Below are positions 47,695-57,800 of a DNA stretch of 64,000 nt, one piece after another. Every line of letters begins with the position of its first letter. Positions within the stretch are counted from its first letter, which is position 1. Both the position numbers and the translations under genes were made by a program. This stretch comes from an uncultured Bacteroidales bacterium (GTDB taxonomy: Bacteria; Bacteroidota; Bacteroidia; Bacteroidales; Bacteroidaceae), in the NCBI GenBank assembly GCA_902796835.1, contig CADBQP010000037.1, forward strand, positions 1 to 64,000, read 5' to 3'. The notes below the pieces were generated by a model that was not told the origin of the DNA, searched no databases, and was given only the letters and a program-made list of their open reading frames with translations.

Positions 47695-50600
47695 ATGAAA
47701 AAAAATCTACTCACCCTGGCTATGAGTTTCTTTGCACTCATGGCCACCGCGCAGTATGTAATCTACCCCATTCCGCACGAACAGATTGCCGGCAGCGCTA
47801 CAGTGTCGTTCACTGAGCAGGTGCTAGTCCTCTGCTCCGACGCTATCGACCAAGCCACCAAGGACAGAGCCACATCTTTGCTTGAAGAGAAAGGACTTAG
47901 CACACAGATTGTCAACGAATTGCCGGCTGAAAACACAAAGTCCGTAATTTATCTCGGCACAAACGGAGGCAGCAACGACAAGGCCGACGAGAAGTGCACA
48001 CAACTGGGGCTGAAGCGCGATGTGTTTGCGCACACTGAAAAATTTGATAACCACTTGCTTCATCTATTCAATGATGGCGGCAAGGCATGTGTGGTCATCG
48101 TGGGCAAAAACACCGATGCCACTTTTTTCGGATTGGCTTCGCTTGAGCAGATACTTGACAAAGGAACCACGAACCTCAAAACCACCACACTCTACGACTA
48201 TGCCGACATTCAAAACCGCGGGCTCGTAGAGGGATACTACGGCTATCCGTATAGCGTAAGCGTCAAGAAAGATTTATTCCGCTTCATGATGCGCTACAAG
48301 ATGAACACTTATCTTTATGGCGCCAAGAGCGACCCATACCACTCCGAAAAGTGGAAAGACGCCTACCCCACTTCAATTACACAGCAACAAGAGAAGAACG
48401 GCTGGCTCTCTCAGAATATGATTCGTGATATATCTAAGGAATCGCAAGCCACCAAGGTGAATTTCATTTGGGCCATTCACCCGGGCAACAACTTCATCAA
48501 TTCATCAACAGTAGTCAGCGACATAATGAGCAAGTTCACCCTGATGCACAATCTCGGTGTTCGCCAATTCGGCATCTTCGTCGATGACGTGGGCCTCCCA
48601 TCGGCCGACAAATATGAACTCAATGCCACGCGTCTAACCGAGGTTCAGCAAGCATTGGAGAACAAGTTCAACAAACCCACAGCCGAAGCAACCGACACAG
48701 TGCGCCCCCTGCATTTTGTGCCTCAGATCTACGCTCTTGGCTGGGTGGGAGCCTCGGAGCGCGAAGGGTTCTACAAAGCTCTGTCCAAGACTCCGTCTTA
48801 TATAAACATATATATTACTGGTTGGGGAGTGTGGAGCATTCCAAACTCTGGCGACCTTAACGCAGTTTCTCAGCACCTGGGTCGCAAGGTTGCCTGGTGG
48901 TGGAACTATCCTTGCAACGATAATGCCGACGGTCAGCTCTACACAAAAGACATGTATAGCAACTTCTACGACCTGCCTGCAGTGGCAAGCAACGGAACCC
49001 TGCCTTCGCAGCTCGACAACAGCATTGCCATCGTTTCAAATCCCATGCAAGAAGGCGAACTCTCAAAGATTGCATTATTCAGCGTGGCAGACTATTCTTG
49101 GAACACGTCTAAGTTCCAAAACATTGGAAGTTGGCGAGCCGCTGTAAAGGCCGTTGTTGGCGAAGAGAATGCCGAGGATTTTGAATTTCTGAGCGACTAC
49201 CTGCGATATAATGACCCAGATGATTTCAATGCGCTCATAAATAATGCCAAAAACCGCATATCGACTCCTGACAACACGTATGTGAAGAGCCTGGTGGCAC
49301 GTCTCGAAAAAATCATAAGCGCCTCGGAGCGTTTTCTGGCTTTCGAAAATTCAAGCCGCGAGAGCGACCGTCTCTTCTTCACCGACATTGCGCCTTGGTT
49401 GCGCAAACTGCACAGCATGGCAACGTCGTCGCTCGCTCTAGTGCAAGCTGCAGGCCTCTCCAACGAGGAAGAAGCTTCCGAAAAATGGTCGAAATATATA
49501 AACACGGCCATGAAAGTAGACAGTTTGACCATAAAGAATGAATATGTGGCCTATGCGCTCGAAGGCATGGGTAGCGGCATCAGCGTATCGAGCCGAGTAT
49601 CGCAACCGGCCGAACGCTATTTCAAAAACTTTGTATATTGGTTGCGCGACAATGCCTTAAACGACTTCTTCAGCGACACACAAGGTTCGAGACCAACGGC
49701 AATCAACAACCTCACAGAAGACCCTGGCAATTCGCTCCGCGCTATGCAAAATAATACCACAAAGGCATATTATCTTACGACGAGTTCCGCACTTGCTGTT
49801 CCAAACGGACGCTACATTGGCTTGGAACTTCCTGTGGCTTCGCGCCTGAGCGCCATTACAATAGCCGATACGCTCGCCGCTAAATTCACGATTCGATATT
49901 CCGCCAACGGCCGCGATTGGAAAGACGCCGAAGGAACAGCAGTTCCCGACGAGCTCGTGAAACAGCTCATCCTTGTCAACAAATCGGGCAGCACAGCTCC
50001 GCTGCGTCTGAACGTACGCGTGTTCAGCATCACACCTGCTCAGGCGCCTACCATAAGTAGTGTGAGCGTGCCCGAGGGAGACAATGCTGAAGACCAGCCA
50101 CTGTCGAACCTTACAGACGGGAACTACGACACATGGTGGGCTGTAAAGAAAAATCAGGCAAACAACGACGCCTACACACTGACCTTGGCTGAGTCGACGC
50201 CCATTCACGACGTAAGGGTCTGCGTGGGAACGAAAAACGAAGACTACATGAACACGGCTCGCGTTGAGATTTCGGAAAACGGAACGTCATGGGTAGCCCT
50301 TCCCATTTTCGGCGGAAACATAACAAACTTTACGCTGACAAGCAGTGGCGTGATGACCTATAATAACGTTATGAAATATGCCACATTCGACGGCAAAGGC
50401 CGCAGTGCCAAGTATGTTCGGCTGCGTGTGACAAATGCGAATACCAGCAAGTGGCTTCGCCTCTTTGAGATCGAGGTGAACAAGCAGAGTCTGACTGAGC
50501 CTGTAGTGACCGATGCTAACGGAATGGGACTCGCCGCCCTCACCGATCAGAAGGCCAACACGCACATCAGCACCAGCACGGCTATGCCCATCACCTACTC

Positions 50601-51105
50601 CTTCACACGTAGCAAGACTCCCATAGCGCTGACTTTCTTCCAGAAGGCCGAAACAAAGAATCCCACTATCCAAGTTACAGAAGACGGCACCACATGGAGC
50701 CAAATCGGTACACTGACAAGCGACATGCAGATTGTGGAGCTTAGCAACTACCCCGCTGCCAAGGCCGTGCGCCTTGTCGCAGCTGGCGGGCAAACAACGG
50801 CTCCGCTTCTTTATGAAGTAGTAGAAACATCGAGCGAAAACGAGTTGGAACCCACCGGCCTGTCCACTATTACGCTCCAAAATCAATGGATAGCCGAAAC
50901 AGCAAAGACACTTGGGCTCACCGTGGGTAAAGAAACGACGGCCTTCGAAATATACTCTGCGCAAGGAAAGCGTCTCTTTCAGGCCAAAGACAATGGCACG
51001 CAGGTGTCGCTTCCGATGTCGTTTCTCAAACAAGAACGCATACTAATCGTGAGAATGCTCCACAAAGACGGAACGTCGAGCAGCCGCAAAATTGTGATTA
51101 AGTAG
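47695..51105 (+). CDS. secreted GH84 beta-N-acetylglucosaminidase with C-terminal sorting-like domain
   Basis: A 1136-residue exported enzyme. After a signal peptide (about 1-19) comes a GH20b-like domain, then the GH84 barrel beginning at RGLVEGYYGYPYSVSVKKDL, with MNTYLYGAKSDPYHS and the catalytic pair Asp297-Asp298 in FGIFVDDVG. These match the Bacteroides O-GlcNAcase-type hexosaminidase. A helical region follows, then two F5/8 type C-like carbohydrate-binding domains (about 680-800 and 790-930). The last 75 residues (FEIYSAQGKRLFQAKD to DGTSSSRKIVIK) look like a type A T9SS sorting domain, so it may be exported to the surface. Substrates are probably GlcNAc-capped glycans. Confidence 0.9.
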   Translation: MKKNLLTLAMSFFALMATAQYVIYPIPHEQIAGSATVSFTEQVLVLCSDAIDQATKDRATSLLEEKGLSTQIVNELPAENTKSVIYLGTNGGSNDKADEKCTQLGLKRDVFAHTEKFDNHLLHLFNDGGKACVVIVGKNTDATFFGLASLEQILDKGTTNLKTTTLYDYADIQNRGLVEGYYGYPYSVSVKKDLFRFMMRYKMNTYLYGAKSDPYHSEKWKDAYPTSITQQQEKNGWLSQNMIRDISKESQATKVNFIWAIHPGNNFINSSTVVSDIMSKFTLMHNLGVRQFGIFVDDVGLPSADKYELNATRLTEVQQALENKFNKPTAEATDTVRPLHFVPQIYALGWVGASEREGFYKALSKTPSYINIYITGWGVWSIPNSGDLNAVSQHLGRKVAWWWNYPCNDNADGQLYTKDMYSNFYDLPAVASNGTLPSQLDNSIAIVSNPMQEGELSKIALFSVADYSWNTSKFQNIGSWRAAVKAVVGEENAEDFEFLSDYLRYNDPDDFNALINNAKNRISTPDNTYVKSLVARLEKIISASERFLAFENSSRESDRLFFTDIAPWLRKLHSMATSSLALVQAAGLSNEEEASEKWSKYINTAMKVDSLTIKNEYVAYALEGMGSGISVSSRVSQPAERYFKNFVYWLRDNALNDFFSDTQGSRPTAINNLTEDPGNSLRAMQNNTTKAYYLTTSSALAVPNGRYIGLELPVASRLSAITIADTLAAKFTIRYSANGRDWKDAEGTAVPDELVKQLILVNKSGSTAPLRLNVRVFSITPAQAPTISSVSVPEGDNAEDQPLSNLTDGNYDTWWAVKKNQANNDAYTLTLAESTPIHDVRVCVGTKNEDYMNTARVEISENGTSWVALPIFGGNITNFTLTSSGVMTYNNVMKYATFDGKGRSAKYVRLRVTNANTSKWLRLFEIEVNKQSLTEPVVTDANGMGLAALTDQKANTHISTSTAMPITYSFTRSKTPIALTFFQKAETKNPTIQVTEDGTTWSQIGTLTSDMQIVELSNYPAAKAVRLVAAGGQTTAPLLYEVVETSSENELEPTGLSTITLQNQWIAETAKTLGLTVGKETTAFEIYSAQGKRLFQAKDNGTQVSLPMSFLKQERILIVRMLHKDGTSSSRKIVIK

Positions 51106-51135
51106 CCTCAGAAGATGCACAAACAGCCTCATGCA

Positions 51136-51167
51136 TTTGTCCAAAAGGCAATTTATTGATAATTTTG
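51136..51167 (+). promoter_or_regulatory. complete -33/-7 promoter of fba
   Basis: TTTG (51136-51139), a 20-base spacer and TAATTTTG (51160-51167) followed by CGCC give a textbook Bacteroidota promoter. The leader to the fba start is about 115 bases. Confidence 0.75.
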
Positions 51168-51287
51168 CGCCGACAAAATATATGCTTTCATGAGGCACTT
51201 AATTCTGAGAGTCACTCTTGACGAAACAGAATTGCTCTAAAAAAAGAAGAATACACAATAAATAAACCAACCAACACAATAAAAAAC

Positions 51288-52292
51288 ATGGTAAGTTACA
51301 AAGACCTCGGCCTCGTAAACACCCGCGAAATGTTTGCCCGTGCCATCAATGGCGGATATGCCATCCCCGCATTCAACTTCAACAACATGGAGCAGCTGCA
51401 AGCCATCATTAAGGCCAGCAGCGAGCTCCGTTCGCCCGTAATCCTCCAGGTGAGCAAGGGCGCCCGCAACTATGCTAACCAAACCCTCCTTCGCTACATG
51501 GCTCAAGGGGCTGTGGAATATGCAAAGGAACTTGGTTGCGAGCATCCCGAAATTGTGCTGCATCTCGACCACGGCGACAGTTTCGAACTCTGCAAGAGCT
51601 GCGTAGACTTCGGTTTCTCGAGTGTGATGATTGACGGTAGCGCCCTGCCCTACGAAGAGAACATTGCGCTGACAAAGAAGGTTGTGGAATATGCCCACCA
51701 ATTTGACGTGACCGTAGAGGGCGAGCTCGGCGTTTTGGCCGGTGTTGAAGACGAAGTTGTGGCCGAAGAAAGCCACTATACCAAGCCCGAAGAGGTTATC
51801 GACTTCGTTAGCCGCACAGGTGTTGACAGTCTGGCCATTTCGATTGGCACAAGCCACGGCGCCTACAAGTTCAAGCCCGAGCAATGCACTCGCGACCCGA
51901 AAACTGGCCGCTTGGTTCCCCCACCCCTTGCTTTCGACGTGCTCGACGCCATTATGGAGCAGCTTCCTGGCTTCCCAATCGTGCTGCACGGCTCAAGCAG
52001 TGTACCTCAGGAGTATGTGGACATGATTAACGCCTATGGCGGAAAGCTGCCCGACGCAGTAGGTATTCCTGAAGAGCAACTCCGCAAGGCTGCAGCCAGC
52101 GCTGTTTGCAAAATCAACATCGACAGCGACAGCCGCCTGGCCTTCACTGCCGCCGTTCGCAAGGTGTTTGCCGAAAAGCCAGGAGAGTTCGACCCCCGCA
52201 AATACTGCGGTCCCGCTCGCGACCTCATGGTAGAACTCTACAAGCACAAAATTACCGATGTGCTCGGCAGCGACAACAAGCTCGCCCAATAA
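51288..52292 (+). CDS. fba: class II fructose-bisphosphate aldolase
   Basis: A 334-residue zinc aldolase of glycolysis and gluconeogenesis. The zinc ligands lie in VLHLDHGDSFELCKSCVDFG and in ISIGTSHGAYKFK; the catalytic aspartate is in the LDHGD motif. The GELGVLAGVEDEV segment and VLHGSSSVPQEYV with the phosphate-binding glycine and serine are also present. Length is normal for class IIA. It has a full promoter and a strong terminator, so it is a single-gene unit. Confidence 0.95.
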   Translation: MVSYKDLGLVNTREMFARAINGGYAIPAFNFNNMEQLQAIIKASSELRSPVILQVSKGARNYANQTLLRYMAQGAVEYAKELGCEHPEIVLHLDHGDSFELCKSCVDFGFSSVMIDGSALPYEENIALTKKVVEYAHQFDVTVEGELGVLAGVEDEVVAEESHYTKPEEVIDFVSRTGVDSLAISIGTSHGAYKFKPEQCTRDPKTGRLVPPPLAFDVLDAIMEQLPGFPIVLHGSSSVPQEYVDMINAYGGKLPDAVGIPEEQLRKAAASAVCKINIDSDSRLAFTAAVRKVFAEKPGEFDPRKYCGPARDLMVELYKHKITDVLGSDNKLAQ

Positions 52293-52325
52293 GCCTAAGA
52301 CTTCAAGCACTTTTATTTTTAGCAG

Positions 52326-52360
52326 AGCGCTGCAGACCAATGTCTGCGGCGCTTTTCTTT
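52326..52360 (+). terminator. fba terminator
   Basis: A stem of AGCGC-GCAGAC and GTCTGC-GCGCT with a CAAT loop runs into TTTTCTTTT. Confidence 0.88.
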
Positions 52361-52381
52361 TGCCGCCGCCGATATTCCTGA

Positions 52382-52486
52382 CAAATCCAGCCAACATAGA
52401 TACAAAGCACTTTGAGCTACACAAAACTATCGCCGTGATAGATAAAACTATCGCCGCGATAGTTTCAACAACTGAGCCAGTCGTTA
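52382..52486. repeat. 21-nt palindromic array, copy H (5 units)
   Basis: Units start at 52382, 52403, 52424, 52445 and 52466. Units 3 and 4 are type 2, and unit 4 is a perfect palindrome with 10-base arms AAACTATCGC/GCGATAGTTT around a single C. Unit 5 is type 3 (AACAACTG/CAGTCGTT arms). Unit 2 shares 15 bases (ACTTTGAGCTACACA) with the rpmI-rplT spacer at 60136. Confidence 0.8.
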
Positions 52487-52544
52487 AAACACACTAACGC
52501 ACGGACTAAAGCAGCGCAAACATAAAGTATATCTGGGCAGAAAA

Positions 52545-52572
52545 AAGCCTCTGCACTGACGTGCCGAGGCTT
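52545..52572 (-). terminator. terminator of the RND pump/LpxA-like operon
   Basis: On the minus strand AAGCCTC-GCAC and GTGC-GAGGCTT form a short stem followed by TTTTTTC, 22 bases after the LpxA-like stop. Confidence 0.85.
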
Positions 52573-52593
52573 AATATCAAGGAAATGAATATG

Positions 52594-53382
52594 CTAATCT
52601 TCTTTGGGCAGACGACGAATGATGCCATGCTTTGCCGACTCAATGAAGTTGGTGATATAATCTATCTCCGAACTTTTTGGAATCTGGTCTTTGATTTGGA
52701 GCACTGCATCCTCTATAGAAAAGTCGCCCATATAGACAAGACGGTATGCATTTCCAATGTGGCGTACTGTGCGACTGTCGGTGCCAGTGCGCTCCAAGAC
52801 TGTTTGGTTCACACCGTGGTAGCAAGCAGGGTTTCCACCGAGCATGATGTATGGAGGCACGTCTTTCTGCACGCGGCATCCGCTTTCTATAAGAGAGTAA
52901 CGGCCCACGCGCACATCGACCTGTAGCACGGCACTGTTGGAAATAATCGTATTGGAATCGACCTCACTGCGCGAACAAAGTATGGAACCGATGCCCAAGA
53001 CGCAACGGTTTTTCACATGCACATCGTGGCTGATGTGAATGCGGTCCATGAGTCGATTGTCGTTGCCTATGCATGTTCCCTTCTCGTCAAGGTAGCCGCC
53101 GGCTATGACCACGTTTTCACGAATAAGGTTGTTATCGCCAATAGTTACGTGGAGGGGAGTTCCTTCCTTGAAGTGAACACTCTGAGGCATGGCGCCAATC
53201 ACGGCATTTTGGAAGACGCGATTGTTGCTGCCCATACGCGTGCCGTTAAGCAACGTGGCACGTGGATAAATAACACAATTATCGCCAACGACTACGTCCT
53301 TTTGGATGTATACAAAGGGATATATTTCTACGTTTTGCCCGAGCTGTGCGCCGGGTTCAACTACTGCTAAGGGACTTATCAT
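52594..53382 (-). CDS. LpxA-like acyltransferase paralogue
   Basis: A 262-residue left-handed beta-helix protein with LpxA-type hexapeptide repeats and a C-terminal helical domain (ERTGTDSRTVRHIGNAYRLV). LpxA adds a 3-hydroxyacyl chain to UDP-GlcNAc as the first step of lipid A synthesis. The catalytic histidine of E. coli LpxA (His125) is matched by His119 in RIHISHD, but the substrate-site segment IHRGT is IAGGY here, and the positions of His144 and His160 are not histidine. Length is normal. It is therefore either a divergent LpxA or a related transferase with another substrate. It starts 17 bases after the outer-membrane channel gene and shares its transcript. Confidence 0.8.
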   Translation of the reverse strand: MISPLAVVEPGAQLGQNVEIYPFVYIQKDVVVGDNCVIYPRATLLNGTRMGSNNRVFQNAVIGAMPQSVHFKEGTPLHVTIGDNNLIRENVVIAGGYLDEKGTCIGNDNRLMDRIHISHDVHVKNRCVLGIGSILCSRSEVDSNTIISNSAVLQVDVRVGRYSLIESGCRVQKDVPPYIMLGGNPACYHGVNQTVLERTGTDSRTVRHIGNAYRLVYMGDFSIEDAVLQIKDQIPKSSEIDYITNFIESAKHGIIRRLPKED

Positions 53383-53399
53383 AGCTGAGATGTTTTAAG

Positions 53400-54839
53400 T
53401 TAGTTTTCGCGTCCGCCGCCCAACGCCTTGTAGAGGTTAATGACGGCTTGTGTTTGTGAATACTTGTCGTTAATTAGCTTCAACTGCGCGCTGAGCAGGC
53501 TCTGCTGTGCAGTGAGAGTTTCGAGATAGGTCGTGGTGTTTGTGTACTTAAAGAGGTCTTGCGTTTTTTCCAAGGCCACCTTGAGTTGTTCCACTTCCTG
53601 CTCGCGCAACTGCGACTGAGATATTGACGACTGGTAAGCTGTAAGCGCATCAGACACTTCCTGTCCTGCCGTGAGGAGAGTTTGCTCAAAGTCGAGTGCA
53701 GCAATTTTCTGCTGCGACTCTGCTATTTTCTTCTGAGCCGTGAGCTGGCCTCTCATGAATAGAGGTTGCACAATCGAACCTACGGCATTGGCCAATATCT
53801 TGCCTGGGTTGGTTATGCCTAAACCTCCGCTGTTGGTCCAGCCTGCCGTTCCGTTGATGGATATTTGGGGATAGAAATCGGCATTGGCTTTCTGCACGCC
53901 ATAAAAGGCATTGGCAAGCTGCAATTCTGCCATCTTGACATCGGGCCGCGAGGAGAGCAACTGCAAGGGCACACCCACTGACAAACTTGAGGGGAAAGTG
54001 GGGTTGAAAGAACTGCAACGCTCTATGGCATGGGGCGCTTCGTGGAGCAACACGCAAAGGGCATTTTCTGATTTGCGTATCGACTCTTGCAAGGCCGGAA
54101 GCGAGGCACGTATTTCGATGAGATTGGCGCGAGCCTGAGCCACTGCAGCCTGATTGGTGTAGCCCACCTCGGCCATGGCTTCCATGGTCTTCACATTCTC
54201 CTCCCAAAGGCTGATGGTGGACTGCGTGGTACGCAACTGCTCGTCGAGCATCAGGATGGAATAGTACAGATTGGCTACTGTAGAAATAATACCCGTTTGA
54301 ACTGCCTGCTTGGCAGCCTTCGTCTGGAGCAGGGACATTTCAACCTGCTTCTTGGAATTGCGAAGCGAACCGAGCGAACCGATTTGCCAAGATGCGTTCA
54401 GGGGAATGTTATAAATCTGAGAAGCTTTACCAAAGTCCCAGCTCGACAGTGTTCCTTGCGCAGAGAGGGTGAGCTGTGGCAAATATGCCATGCGAGCCAC
54501 CTTGAGTCCTTGCTCGGCTTGCAGTATAAGCTGATCGGCCTCAACCATGTTGACGTTTTGAGTCAGGGCCTTGCGTATTAAAGCTTGCAGAAGAGGGTCT
54601 GTGAAGACCTGCTGCCAGGGTTGATTGCCGAAACTAAGAGTATCGGCAACCGCGAGGGCAGCATTAGCCTGGGCTGTGTCGCGATAGATTCCGTCGATAG
54701 ACAAATTCTGAGGGCGCTCATAGTTGTCGAAAACCCTGCAGCTGCTCACCGAAAGCAGCAGGGCCATGAAAAGAAGCAATGTCTTTCCGCCACGAAGCAG
54801 AGTGCTTGTCTGAAGTATTTTGTGATACATATTATTCAT
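53400..54839 (-). CDS. RND efflux outer-membrane channel lipoprotein (TolC/OprM family)
   Basis: A 479-residue OprM-type channel. A lipoprotein signal ends at SVSSC, and the protein has two outer-membrane efflux repeats with long helices (about residues 70-260 and 280-470), each with the family's QAVQTGIISTVANLYYSI-type helix and beta segments (YPQISINGTAGWTNSGG). It forms a trimeric tunnel that links the RND permease to the medium. The gene lies third in the pump operon, 16 bases after the permease. Confidence 0.93.
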   Translation of the reverse strand: MNNMYHKILQTSTLLRGGKTLLLFMALLLSVSSCRVFDNYERPQNLSIDGIYRDTAQANAALAVADTLSFGNQPWQQVFTDPLLQALIRKALTQNVNMVEADQLILQAEQGLKVARMAYLPQLTLSAQGTLSSWDFGKASQIYNIPLNASWQIGSLGSLRNSKKQVEMSLLQTKAAKQAVQTGIISTVANLYYSILMLDEQLRTTQSTISLWEENVKTMEAMAEVGYTNQAAVAQARANLIEIRASLPALQESIRKSENALCVLLHEAPHAIERCSSFNPTFPSSLSVGVPLQLLSSRPDVKMAELQLANAFYGVQKANADFYPQISINGTAGWTNSGGLGITNPGKILANAVGSIVQPLFMRGQLTAQKKIAESQQKIAALDFEQTLLTAGQEVSDALTAYQSSISQSQLREQEVEQLKVALEKTQDLFKYTNTTTYLETLTAQQSLLSAQLKLINDKYSQTQAVINLYKALGGGREN

Positions 54840-54855
54840 AGGTTAAAATATAATT

Positions 54856-57800
54856 TTATCCAGCATATTGTTCAAGATCTGCATGAGCATCGTCCGTCTC
54901 GGAGTGCTCCCATGTCATAGGTTTGAAGCGCTCTTGTATACTTTGGAAAATAACGAACAAAACGGGCACAATGAATATCTGGCAAAGCATACCGATGAGC
55001 ATGCCGCCGATGGCAGTTGTTCCAAGAGCACGGTTACCATTGCCGCCTACGCCAAAGGCAAACATCATGGGCAGCAAACCGATAATCATGGCGAACGACG
55101 TCATCAGAATGGGGCGCAAACGGGCTGCCGAACCAAGCACGGCCGACCACGAAATGCTCATACCCATCTTTCGGCGGTCGAGCGCAAACTCAATGATGAG
55201 GATGGCATTCTTTGCCAATAGACCCATCAGCATGATGAGGGCAATCTGAACGTAAATGTTGTTTGACGCACTTCCGAGAAGCGACACATGAATCACCGAC
55301 TTGATGAGCGAATCGATGCCTCCCATGGCATGAATGAACACAAACGAGCCAGCCAAGCCGAAAGGCACAGAAAGCAATACGGCCCACGGAAGAAGATAAC
55401 TTTCATACTGCGCACTGAGCAAAAGGTATATGAACACAAAACACAGCACGAAGACGATGGCCGTAGTGTTGGTAGAATTGCTCTCCTCGCGCGACAGGCC
55501 CGAGAACTCAAAGCTATATCCTTGGGGCAATTTCTCGGCAGCCACCTGTTTCACAGCTTCGATAGCCTGACCGCTGGTGTAGCCCGAGGCTGGAGTACCG
55601 TTCACAGCTATAGAAGTGTACATATTGAAACGGTTGATGTTGTCGGGACCATAAACGCGCTTGATGCTCATAAACTGAGTGATGGGAGCCATTTCCGAAC
55701 CGTTGCGAACCTTAATCTTTTTGAGGCTCTCAAAATTAGTGCGATCGGAGCGCTCAGCCTGAAGCATGACGCGATACATCTTACCGAAACGGTTGAAGTT
55801 AGAGACATACATACCTCCAATGTAACCCTGCAGAGTAGAAAGAATATCGCTGGGCTGCAAACCTGCGCGTATGCAGGCAGCCGCGTCAATATCTATCATG
55901 TATTGTGGGAAATTCGGGTTAAAGTTAGTTTGACACTGCTGAATTTCAGGTCGCTTCAGCAACTCGGCAATAAAGTCCTGCGTTACTTGATAAAACTTTC
56001 CGAGGTCACCACCCGTACGGTCCTGCATGTTCAAGTCGAAACCGCTACTTGCGCCATAGCCGGGTATCATAGGAGGTGTAAAGAAGAGCACCTGAGCATC
56101 CTTTATGACATCACGAGCTTTCATGAAACTCATACCAGCCACAAAGTCGGATCGCTCAGCAATGCCTCGTTCTGCCCAAGGCTTAAGCTTGAGCATCACG
56201 GTGCCATAGCTTGAACCCTGGCCTCCTATCAGAGAGAAACCAGACACAATCGTGCGACTTGCAATGGCAGGGCTCAGACTCACCAGAGAATCTACCTTAC
56301 GCATTACTTCATCTGTGCGGTCCTGAGACGTGCCAGGAGGAAGAGTGACAGCACCCAACACAGTACCCTGGTCTTCATTAGGCACAAGAGAAGATGGAGT
56401 TACCTGCATAAAGAATACAAGAGCTACAATCGAAAGAACAACCATCGCAATAGCAAAGATTGGACGCTTAACGAGAGATAGAACTCTATTTTGATATCTG
56501 TTCTGCAAACGCGCATAGGAATTATTAAATGCGTTTATAAAGCGTTCACTGAAAAGACCGAGAACAGCCAATATGGCAACAATCCAAGCAACAACACTCA
56601 ATATAATATTATCGAACGTAAAGGCACCAAGCACCATGAAGGCAATGGTCACAAAAAGAAGGATTGTTGTGAGCAACGGGGGTAAATTCAAAGAGAAACG
56701 TTTGGGATTATACTTCTTTGCCATGATGTTTGCAGCCTCCTTAGTAGCTGTCTTCATGCGGTCGGACAATGAAGAATCATCGCCGTGAACCTTTAAGAAT
56801 ACCGCACACAAGGCTGGTGAAAGGGTCAAGGCATTCAAGGCAGAGAAGCCGATAGCAATAGCCATAGTCAAACCAAACTGACGATAGAAGGTTCCGCTCG
56901 TTCCCGACATAAAGCTAACGGGAATAAACACAGCCATCATCACCAAAGTAATTGAGACAATAGCTCCGCCAAGCTCGCTCATGGCATCAATAGAAGCTTT
57001 GCGGGCAGAGGAGTAGCCCTGGTCTAACTTAGCATGCACACCCTCAACCACCACAATGGCGTCGTCTACCACAATCGCGATGGCCAGTACAAGAGCATTA
57101 AGAGTCAACAGGTTAATGCTGAAACCTATGGAATAGAGGACAAAGAAAGTTCCTATCAGTGCTACAGGAATAGCAACGGCCGGAATGAGGGTTGAACGAA
57201 GGTCCTGCAAGAAAATAAACACAACCAGGAACACGAGGATGAAGGCCTCAATAAGCGTTTTTACCACCTCTTCGATAGAAGCGTAAAGGAACTCATTGGC
57301 ATTCATCATCGTATTAATCTCCAATCCTGTGGGCAGGGTTGCCTTTACCTCTTCAAGCGTGGCCTCTACATCTTCGATAACCTGTGTGGCATTACTTCCG
57401 GCAAGCTGCATCACCATACACGTAACAGCGGTATGGCCGTCAACAGTACCGCCAAAGGCATACGACAAACGACCAAGCTCAACTCTGGCGATATCACGCA
57501 GATGAAGAACGCTGCCGTCGGCTTTCGACGAAATAACAATGTTTTCAAATTCGCTAACTTCCTGCAGACGCCCACGATAGCGCAGCACATACTCAAAGGT
57601 CTGGTTTTCGCGCTCACCAATAGTACCAGGAGCAGCTTCGACATTTTGGGTGGCAAGTGCTGCCGTAACATCACCTGGCATTAGATGGTATTCAGCCATC
57701 TTGTCAGGGTCAAGCCAAATTCTCATCGAGTAGTCACCACCCATAACCATGGCATCTCCTACACCGGAGATACGCTGAATTTGGGGAATGATGTTAATCT

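Larger units (their letters stand above)
52293..52593. other. 301-base gap between convergent fba and the LpxA-like gene
   Basis: No gene seen. From left to right it holds the fba terminator (52326-52360), palindromic array copy H (52382-52486) and the terminator of the RND/LpxA-like operon (52545-52572). Confidence 0.7.
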
